Assembly: GCF_014673495.1 (NCBI RefSeq)
Contig: NZ_CP051006.1
Span: forward strand, 3,534,001-3,598,000
DNA: 64,000 bases
Reading direction: 5' to 3'
Source: Streptomyces griseofuscus
GTDB taxonomy: Bacteria; Actinomycetota; Actinomycetes; Streptomycetales; Streptomycetaceae
Made by a program: the position numbers and the translations under genes. Shown here in pieces: positions 18,425 to 25,125 of the stretch. Within the stretch, counting starts at the first letter, position 1. Every line of letters begins with the position of its first letter. The notes below the pieces were generated by a model that had not been told where the DNA came from, searched no databases, and saw only the letters and a program-made list of their open reading frames with translations.

Positions 18425-20074
18425 TCAGGGGGTTCCGGGGGGCTCGGAGGTCTCGGGGGTTTCCTTGGCCGGGGCGGGGTCCGTGGGGTCGGCGGAGTCC
18501 GTGGGTTCCCTGGCCTCCATGGTTTCCGTGGCCTTGCTGGTTTCCGTGCTGGGGGCCTCGGCGGGGAGTTCGATGCGTTCGATGCGGAGTTCCGCCGGAG
18601 GCTCGGCCGGGAGGATGTCGTAGGCGTCCTCGTCGGAGAGGTTGTCCTCGCGCTTGGCCTTGCCGTCGGCCTTTCCGGATTCCTTGGCCTTCGCCGAGTC
18701 CTTCGCTTTTCCGGAGTCCTTGGGCTTCTGCTCACCCCTCGGCTTCTCCCCATCCGCCGCTGCCCTCAGGGCCCCCGCGCCCCGCAGCCGCCAGGCCCGT
18801 ACGACCAGGGCGGTCGGCAGGCCGAGCAGCGCGGTCCAGGCGCCGGCCGCCGGGCCGGTCTGCCACCACAGGGGGCCGAAGCGGGAGAGCGCGCCGACAC
18901 CCAGCGGGCCCCCGGAGAGGGTGGCGAGCAGGGCCAGCAGCAGGGTGCAGACCACGGCCGTCAGCAGGGTCACGCCGGTGGTACGGACCGCCGACCAGCG
19001 CACCCGGGGCGGTTCCCGGTGCCCCCGGCGCCGTACCGCCGCGCGGGCCACGAACCATCCGGCCACCACCCCGGCCGCCACCGGCACCAGCGCGGCCGCC
19101 CAGTTCAGCCGGGTGCCGGGGCCCGCGTCCGGGACCGCCGCGAGCAGCGGGAACGGCGGCAGCAGCGGGGCCGGGTCGGAGGCCAGCGGGTGCACCGGGT
19201 GCCCGGCGCCGAGGACGAAGCCGGGGCCGAGGGCGTAGGAGGCGGCCCACACGGAGGCGTTGGGGACCAGCGCCATGCCGAGCAGCAGCACCGCGAACCG
19301 TCCCGTCCACCCCTCCGTCAGCTGGAGGAACGACGCCCGCGCCGCCTCCCCGTGCCACACCGTCGAGGCGGCCACGAGCAGCGCACCGCCGCCGACCAGC
19401 ACGGCGGTCGACGCCCCGGCGGCCCGTACGGCCGTGTCCACCCGGGCCCGCGCGTCCGCGCCGAACACCAGCCGCCGTAGCGGACCCGGCACCGCCTTCA
19501 GCACGATGAGCAGCGGCTCGGGCGGGCAGCCGTGCGCCGACCAGACCCCGGCGCCCGCCCCGGCCACCGCGACCAGGGGCAGGGACACCGTCAACCAGCC
19601 CCAGGACGGCCGCAGTTCACCGCCGGAGCAGTACGCCGCGACGGCGGTGCCGACGGTGAGGTAGCCGAGTACCACGCCGAGCCAGGCCGTGCGTACGGGT
19701 ACCGGGGGCGGTCCGTCGGGCTCGCCGGAGGCGTCCGTGGCGTACCGGCCCGCCCGGTACAGCAGCCAGGCGGGCAGCGCGAGCAGCAGCAACGGGGTGA
19801 CGCCGACCGGGAGGGGCGCGCCCGAGAGGGTGTCGGTGCGGACCAGTTCGACGCCGTGCGCCAGCAGCCACAGCGCGGCGGCGATGTGCAGAACGCCGCC
19901 CGGCCCGCTGTCGGGGTACGGCGAGCTGATCCACAGGGCGAGGACCAGCACGGTGAGCACGCCGAGGCCGAGCCCGGCCGCGACCACGCCGTTCAGCAGG
20001 CTCGCGGACAGGCCGGGCGAGCGGTCGCGCAGCCGGGTGGACAGGGGGGTGAGCGACGGTCGGCGCGCGGTCAT
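18425..20074 (-). CDS. DUF6350 multi-pass membrane protein
   Basis: A 549-residue protein with many hydrophobic helices over residues 25-400 and a strongly charged tail (last 110 residues, runs of Lys/Glu/Asp/Ser such as KDSGKAKDSAKAKESGKADG). This is the pattern of the actinobacterial DUF6350 family. The ATG at 20074 is preceded by GGGTGA; a GTG at 20083 is an alternative. It is divergent from the XRE/sigma-like gene across about 110 bp that is unusually AT-rich for this genome (around 20143-20175), probably holding both promoters. No catalytic motif is visible, so the role is unknown. Confidence 0.82.
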   Translation of the reverse strand: MTARRPSLTPLSTRLRDRSPGLSASLLNGVVAAGLGLGVLTVLVLALWISSPYPDSGPGGVLHIAAALWLLAHGVELVRTDTLSGAPLPVGVTPLLLLALPAWLLYRAGRYATDASGEPDGPPPVPVRTAWLGVVLGYLTVGTAVAAYCSGGELRPSWGWLTVSLPLVAVAGAGAGVWSAHGCPPEPLLIVLKAVPGPLRRLVFGADARARVDTAVRAAGASTAVLVGGGALLVAASTVWHGEAARASFLQLTEGWTGRFAVLLLGMALVPNASVWAASYALGPGFVLGAGHPVHPLASDPAPLLPPFPLLAAVPDAGPGTRLNWAAALVPVAAGVVAGWFVARAAVRRRGHREPPRVRWSAVRTTGVTLLTAVVCTLLLALLATLSGGPLGVGALSRFGPLWWQTGPAAGAWTALLGLPTALVVRAWRLRGAGALRAAADGEKPRGEQKPKDSGKAKDSAKAKESGKADGKAKREDNLSDEDAYDILPAEPPAELRIERIELPAEAPSTETSKATETMEAREPTDSADPTDPAPAKETPETSEPPGTP

Positions 20075-20187
20075 GTGGGTCACCCGGCCATGGTCCCAAC
20101 GACACGCGCTTTCCCGGCGTAACAGGTTAAGCACCGTAGTGTCGCTCAATATATGTTTATGTCACTTATCGTACGAAAGGGTGCACG

Positions 20188-21240
20188 GTGAGCACGCAGA
20201 TCTCCGCAAGCCCGTTGCCGCCGCCGAAGGAACGCCGACGCCTGCGCCAGTCCCGCTCCCTGACCCGGGCTCAGCTGGCCAGACGCCTCGGAGTGGCCCG
20301 CGCCACGGTGCGCGCGTGGGAGTCGGGGCGCCGGGCGCCGACCGGCGCCGAGGGGCGGGCGTACACCGAGTTCCTCGGTGCGTTCGCCCCGCCGACGGGA
20401 CCTGACGCACCATCCGCGAAGCCGGTCCCGGGAAAGCCCGAGCCGCTGACGCCCGCTCAGGCCTTCGACGCGCTCTACGCCTTCTGCGCCCCGGCCCTCG
20501 TACGCCAGACCTATCTGCTGTGCGGGCGCCGCGAGCTGGCCCGGGAGGCGGTGGAGCGCGCCTTCCAGCTGGCCTGGCAGCGCTGGCCCGAGGTGGCCAG
20601 GGACCGGGACCCGGCCGGGTGGGTCAGGGCGGTGGCGTACGACTGCGCGCTCTCGCCCTGGCACCGGTTCCGCCCCTGCTACCGGCATCCGGAGCCGCCA
20701 CCGGCCGACCCGGCGGACCGGGATCTGCTGGGCGCGCTGCTCAAGCTGCCGCCGTCGTACCGGCGCACGCTGGTGCTGTACGACGGGGTCGGCCTCGATC
20801 TCCCGGAGACGGCGGCGGAGACGGAGGCGAGCACCCCAGCGGCGGCGAACCGGCTGACGCACGCGCGGGAGGCGATGGCCGCGCGGGTCCCCGAGCTGGC
20901 GGACACGGCACTGCTGCACCGCCGGCTGACGGAACTGTCCTCCCGCGAACGCCTGCGCGCGTCCCGCCCCCCGACCGTCCGCACGCTCGGCGAACGCCGC
21001 AATGTCTTCTGGACCCGGGCGGCGATCGCCTTCACGGTGACGATCATCGGCGCGACGACGCTCACCCTGCGCACGGCACCGACCCACTACGAACCCCCGA
21101 TCGCCCCCGCCCAGGCCGTCCAGGGCGTCCCCCGCGCGGTCCCGATGGGCCCCCTGTCCCGCGACGAACTGGCCCTGCGGTCCAAACTCCACGGGGAGGC
21201 GTCCTCGGGCAGCGAACGCGTCGAACCGACGCCTCGGTGA
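20188..21240 (+). CDS. Fusion of XRE helix-turn-helix and ECF sigma-like domains with a TM segment
   Basis: A 350-residue protein starting at GTG after GAAAGGG. Residues 15-70 are an XRE HTH (LRQSRSLTRAQLARRLGVAR, ATVRAWESGRRAPTG). Residues about 90-250 look like a divergent ECF sigma factor: a region-2-like part (FDALYAFCAPALVRQTYLLC, REAVERAFQLAWQRWPEV) and a region-4-like part (LLKLPPSYRRTLVLYDGVGL, DLPETAAETEASTPAAANRL). A hydrophobic helix (AAIAFTVTIIGATTLTL, about residue 275) follows, with a short tail outside. It may be a membrane-tethered regulator; whether it still binds core RNA polymerase is uncertain. It is monocistronic and closed by a 16-bp hairpin. Confidence 0.8.
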   Translation: MSTQISASPLPPPKERRRLRQSRSLTRAQLARRLGVARATVRAWESGRRAPTGAEGRAYTEFLGAFAPPTGPDAPSAKPVPGKPEPLTPAQAFDALYAFCAPALVRQTYLLCGRRELAREAVERAFQLAWQRWPEVARDRDPAGWVRAVAYDCALSPWHRFRPCYRHPEPPPADPADRDLLGALLKLPPSYRRTLVLYDGVGLDLPETAAETEASTPAAANRLTHAREAMAARVPELADTALLHRRLTELSSRERLRASRPPTVRTLGERRNVFWTRAAIAFTVTIIGATTLTLRTAPTHYEPPIAPAQAVQGVPRAVPMGPLSRDELALRSKLHGEASSGSERVEPTPR

Positions 21241-21270
21241 CCTGCGGAACCCACCTGCGTGGCGAGCGAA

Positions 21271-21317
21271 AACGCCGGTAGGCCCGCCCCGGGAAACGGG
21301 ACGGGCCTACCGGCGTT
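21271..21317. terminator. Bidirectional hairpin terminator before sucD
   Basis: A perfect 16-bp stem (AACGCCGGTAGGCCCG, 21271-21286, with 21302-21317) lies between the converging sigma-like gene and sucD. Confidence 0.82.
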
Positions 21318-21364
21318 CAGGTCAGAGGCTCAGCTCGTCGAAAAGCCCAGCTCTGCCGTATTGA

Positions 21365-22249
21365 TCACGCGCCCAGGATCTCGCGGGCGAGCTTGGCCGT
21401 CTCGGTCGGGGTCTTGCCGACCTTGACGCCCGCGGCCTCCAGGGCCTCCTTCTTCGCCTGCGCGGTGCCGGAGGAACCGGAGACGATCGCGCCGGCGTGA
21501 CCCATGGTCTTGCCCTCCGGCGCGGTGAAGCCCGCGACGTAACCGACGACCGGCTTCGTCACGTTCTCCTTGATGAACGCGGCGGCACGCTCCTCGGCGT
21601 CACCACCGATCTCACCGATCATCACGATGAGCTCGGTCTCGGGGTCCTCCTGGAACGCCGCGAGCGCGTCGATGTGCGTGGTGCCGATGATCGGGTCGCC
21701 ACCGATGCCGACGGCGGTCGAGAAGCCGATGTCACGCAGCTCGTACATCATCTGGTACGTCAGCGTGCCGGACTTCGAGACCAGGCCGATGCGGCCCGGC
21801 TTGGTGATGTCGCCCGGGATGATGCCGACGTTCGACTGACCCGGGGTGATGATGCCGGGGCAGTTCGGGCCGATGATCCGGGTCTTGTTGCCCTTCTTAC
21901 CGGCGTACGCCCAGAACGACGCCGAGTCGTGCACGGCGATGCCCTCGGTGATCACGACGGCCAGCTCGATCTCGGCGTCGATGGCCTCGACGACCGCGTC
22001 CTTCGTGAACTTCTCCGGCACGAAGATGACGGAGACGTTGGCGCCGGTCTTCTCGATGGCCTCCTTGACGGTGCCGAAGACGGGTACCTCGGTGCCGTCG
22101 AAGTCCACGGTCTGACCCGCCTTGCGCGGGTTCACGCCGCCCACGACGTTCGTGCCGTCACCGAGCATGAGCTTGGTGTGCTTCATGCCGGTGGCGCCGG
22201 TCATGCCCTGGACGATGACCTTGCTGTCCTTGTTGAGCCAGATAGCCAT
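21365..22249 (-). CDS. sucD: Succinyl-CoA synthetase alpha subunit
   Basis: A 294-residue subunit that binds CoA and carries the phosphohistidine. The N-terminal KVIVQGMTGATGMKHTKLML region and the GVNPRKAGQTVDFDGTEVPV segment form the CoA-binding fold. IIGPNCPGIITPGQSNVGIIPG is the conserved signature, and the active His lies in MGHAGAIVSGSSGTAQAK. It is 27 bp downstream of sucC and forms the heterodimeric enzyme with it, making ATP or GTP from succinyl-CoA in the citric acid cycle. Confidence 0.97.
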   Translation of the reverse strand: MAIWLNKDSKVIVQGMTGATGMKHTKLMLGDGTNVVGGVNPRKAGQTVDFDGTEVPVFGTVKEAIEKTGANVSVIFVPEKFTKDAVVEAIDAEIELAVVITEGIAVHDSASFWAYAGKKGNKTRIIGPNCPGIITPGQSNVGIIPGDITKPGRIGLVSKSGTLTYQMMYELRDIGFSTAVGIGGDPIIGTTHIDALAAFQEDPETELIVMIGEIGGDAEERAAAFIKENVTKPVVGYVAGFTAPEGKTMGHAGAIVSGSSGTAQAKKEALEAAGVKVGKTPTETAKLAREILGA

Positions 22250-22276
22250 GGTGTGTCGGTGTCCTCGTCCTCGTGC

Positions 22277-23455
22277 TTACTTGGCGGCGGCCAGCTCGGC
22301 GGCCTTGGCGGCCGCGCCGTCCATGGTGTCGACGCGCTGCACCAGCGGGTGGTTGGCGTCCGTGAGGATCTTCCGGCCCAGCTCGGCGTTGTTGCCGTCG
22401 AGGCGGACGACGAGCGGCTTCTCGACCTTCTCGCCGCGGTCCTCCAGAAGCTTCAGGGCCTGCACGATGCCGTTGGCGACCTCGTCACAGGCGGTGATGC
22501 CACCGAAGACGTTCACGAAGACGGACTTGACGTCCGGGTCGCCCAGGATGATCTCCAGGCCGTTCGCCATCACCTGGGCGGAGGCGCCGCCACCGATGTC
22601 CAGGAAGTTGGCGGGCTTCACGCCACCGTGGTTCTCACCGGCGTACGCGACGACGTCCAGGGTGCTCATGACGAGACCCGCGCCGTTGCCGATGATGCCG
22701 ACCTCACCGTCGAGCTTGACGTAGTTGAGGTTCTTCTCCTTGGCGGCGGCCTCCAGCGGGTTGGCCGCGGCCTTGTCGTGCAGCGCCTCGAAGTCCGGGT
22801 GACGGAACTCGGCGTTGTCGTCCAGGGAGACCTTGCCGTCCAGGGCGATGACATCACCCGAGGCGACCTTGGCCAGCGGGTTGACCTCGACCAGGAGGGC
22901 GTCCTCCTTGATGAAGGTGTCCCACAGCTTGACCAGGACGTTGGCGACCTGGTCGGCCACCTCGGCCGGGAACTTGGCGGCCGCGACGATCTCGCGGGCC
23001 TTCTCCGGGGTCACGCCGTCGATCGCGTCGATCGGCGTCTTGGCGACGGCCTCGGGGCGGGTGGCCGCCACCTCCTCGATCTCCATGCCGCCCTCGACGG
23101 AGGCGATGGAGAGGAAGGTGCGGTTCGCACGGTCGAGGAGGAAGGAGACGTAGTACTCCTCGACGATCTCCGGGGCGGTCTCGGCGATCATCACCTTGTG
23201 GACCGTGTGGCCCTTGATGTCCATGCCGAGGATGTCCGTCGCACGCGCGACGGCCTCGTCCGCGGAGGCGGCCAGCTTGACGCCGCCGGCCTTGCCACGA
23301 CCACCGACCTTCACCTGCGCCTTGACGACAGACTTGCCGCCCAGACGCTCGGTGATCTCGCGCGCCGCCTCAGGCGTGTCGATGACTTCACCGGCCAGCA
23401 CCGGTACATCGTGCTTGGCGAAGAGGTCCCTCGCCTGGTACTCGAACAGGTCCAC
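22277..23455 (-). CDS. sucC: Succinyl-CoA synthetase beta subunit
   Basis: A 392-residue ATP-grasp subunit starting at GTG. The N-terminus (MDLFEYQARDLFAKHDVPVL) and AQVKVGGRGKAGGVKLA are the family hallmarks; LVEVNPLA and GEVGIIGNGAGLVMSTLD form the metal/nucleotide site; NVFGGITACDEVANGIVQAL contacts the alpha subunit. It is the first gene of the sucC-sucD operon. The roughly 510 bp upstream contain a CRP-type dyad about 180 bp before the start, suggesting cAMP-receptor-type control; this is inference. Confidence 0.97.
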   Translation of the reverse strand: MDLFEYQARDLFAKHDVPVLAGEVIDTPEAAREITERLGGKSVVKAQVKVGGRGKAGGVKLAASADEAVARATDILGMDIKGHTVHKVMIAETAPEIVEEYYVSFLLDRANRTFLSIASVEGGMEIEEVAATRPEAVAKTPIDAIDGVTPEKAREIVAAAKFPAEVADQVANVLVKLWDTFIKEDALLVEVNPLAKVASGDVIALDGKVSLDDNAEFRHPDFEALHDKAAANPLEAAAKEKNLNYVKLDGEVGIIGNGAGLVMSTLDVVAYAGENHGGVKPANFLDIGGGASAQVMANGLEIILGDPDVKSVFVNVFGGITACDEVANGIVQALKLLEDRGEKVEKPLVVRLDGNNAELGRKILTDANHPLVQRVDTMDGAAAKAAELAAAK

Positions 23456-23634
23456 GCGCTTCCGTCCCTATCAGTGATCTCGCGGTTCGTTGGATGCGTG
23501 GGCGTGCCGCGAAGGGCAACGTGACGTCCGCTTGTCACTAGGGGGGCGCACACGGTGTCCGAGCGCGCGGCATGTCCGTCTCGCAGGTTATCGCCGCTTG
23601 CGGGGGGTCCCTAAATCGAGGGTCACACGTGAGC

Positions 23635-23650
23635 GGTGATACCTGTCACA
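23635..23650. promoter_or_regulatory. CRP/GlxR-type dyad upstream of sucCD
   Basis: GGTGA-TACCTG-TCACA matches the actinobacterial CRP/GlxR-type consensus TGTGA-N6-TCACA at nine of ten positions. It lies about 180 bp upstream of the sucC start in a 512-bp gene-free stretch (23456-23967). Apart from this and the hairpin at 23710-23743, I see nothing convincing in that stretch. Confidence 0.5.
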
Positions 23651-23709
23651 TGATGCCGGGTTCCCTGGCACGCCGTGCCGCACCATCCCCACCCTACCGG
23701 CGGGTACGA

Positions 23710-23743
23710 GGCCTCACCGGGCTGGGGTTGACCCGGTGAGGCC
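23710..23743 (-). terminator. Hairpin terminator downstream of the VWA gene
   Basis: A 12-bp stem (GGCCTCACCGGG, 23710-23721, with CCCGGTGAGGCC, 23732-23743). It is about 225 bp past the stop of the leftward VWA gene, closing the MoxR-DUF5682-VWA operon and insulating sucC. Confidence 0.6.
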
Positions 23744-23967
23744 CCCGGACGACCCCGATGGCGCCGGGGCCGGAACGGTTGATCCCCACCCCAATGGGGA
23801 CCACCCGCCCCACCCGCGAGGCTCCGTCCGGTCGGTCCGACGGCATTCGGCCGACCGGGTGCGGCCGCCCCACGGAGCGAGGTGGCCGGGCGACGGGCGG
23901 ATGTGCCAGCTACCCGATGCCCCCTCCGACGCCCCGTACGCCACACGGGTTCCCGGCCCCTCCTCCG

Positions 23968-25125
23968 CTACGCCGTCTCCGGTATCGGCAGCGGCCGCTT
24001 CTCCAGCGCCGCCGCCATCACCTCGGGGAACAGGTCGGGGGTGCAGGCGAAGGCCGGGGCGCCGAGGGCGGCGAGCGCGGCCGCGTGCTCCCGGTCGTAG
24101 GCCGGCGCTCCCTCGTCCGACAGCGCGAGCAGCGTCACGAACTGCACCCCGGACGCCTTCATGGCCGCCACCCGCTTGAGCATCTCGTCGCGGATGCCGC
24201 CCTCGTAGAGGTCGCTGATCAGCACGACGACGGTCTCGGCGGGCCGGGTGAGGTGCGCCTGGCAGTGGGCGAGCGCCCGGTTGATGTCCGTGCCGCCGCC
24301 GAGCTGGGTGCCGAAGAGGACGTCCACCGGGTCGTCCAGCTGGTCGGTGAGGTCGACCACCGCCGTGTCGAAGACGACCAGGCGGGTGCTGATCGAGCGC
24401 ATGGAGGCGAGGACGGCGCCGAAGACGGAGGCGTAGACCACGGACGCCGCCATCGAGCCGGACTGGTCGATGCAGAGGATCACCTCCTTCTTCACCGACC
24501 GCGCGGCGCGGCCGTAGCCGATGAGCCGCTCCGGTACGACCGTGCGGTGCTCGGGCAGGTAGTGCTTGAGGTTGGCCGCGATGGTGCGGTTCCAGTCGAT
24601 GTCGTGGTGGCGCGGCCGGGTGACACGCGCGCTGCGGTCCAGGGCGCCGGTCAGGGTGGCACGGGTGCGGGTCGCGAGCCGCTTCTCCAGGTCGTCCACC
24701 ACCTTGCGCACGACCGCCCGCGCCGTCTCCTTCGTGGTCTCCGGCATCGCCTTGTTGAGCGAGAGCAGCGTGCCGACCAGGTGCACATCGGCCTCCACCG
24801 CCTCCAGCATCTCCGGCTCCAGGAGCAGAGCGGAGAGTCCGAGCCGGTCGATGGCGTCGCGCTGCATGATCTGGACGACGGAGGACGGGAAGTACGTGCG
24901 GATGTCGCCGAGCCAGCGGGCCACGGACGGCGCCGAGGCGCCGAGCCCGGCGGCGCGCTCCCGGCCGGTCTGCGGTCTGTCCCCCTTGCCGTAGAGCGCG
25001 GCGAGCGCCCCGTCCATGCCCGCGTCCCGCCCGGACAGCGCGCATCCGGTGCCGTCCGCCTGCTCCCCGCCGAGCACGAGGCGCCAGCGCCGCAGCCGCT
25101 CCGTCGGTTCCGTCCCGGTCGTCAT
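23968..25125 (-). CDS. VWA-domain protein of the MoxR module (YehP-like)
   Basis: A 385-residue cytoplasmic protein. The first 200 residues are a helical region typical of VWA partners of MoxR ATPases. The C-terminal von Willebrand A domain has an intact metal-ion-dependent adhesion site: ILCIDQSGSMAASVV (DxSxS, about residue 218), the Thr in TQLGGGTDINRAL, and the Asp in VLISDLYEGGI. Its ATG at 25125 overlaps the DUF5682 stop (ATGA), so it is the last of three coupled genes. MoxR ATPases use VWA proteins as metal-dependent adaptors to remodel targets. E. coli has a comparable set, yehL (MoxR), yehM, yehP (VWA), yehQ (SWIM), of unknown function. Confidence 0.9.
   Translation of the reverse strand: MTTGTEPTERLRRWRLVLGGEQADGTGCALSGRDAGMDGALAALYGKGDRPQTGRERAAGLGASAPSVARWLGDIRTYFPSSVVQIMQRDAIDRLGLSALLLEPEMLEAVEADVHLVGTLLSLNKAMPETTKETARAVVRKVVDDLEKRLATRTRATLTGALDRSARVTRPRHHDIDWNRTIAANLKHYLPEHRTVVPERLIGYGRAARSVKKEVILCIDQSGSMAASVVYASVFGAVLASMRSISTRLVVFDTAVVDLTDQLDDPVDVLFGTQLGGGTDINRALAHCQAHLTRPAETVVVLISDLYEGGIRDEMLKRVAAMKASGVQFVTLLALSDEGAPAYDREHAAALAALGAPAFACTPDLFPEVMAAALEKRPLPIPETA

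Noticed and set aside
23623..23946. 107-codon leftward frame upstream of sucC
   Set aside because: It has no motif or ribosome-binding site, crosses a terminator hairpin, and shows no normal codon pattern.
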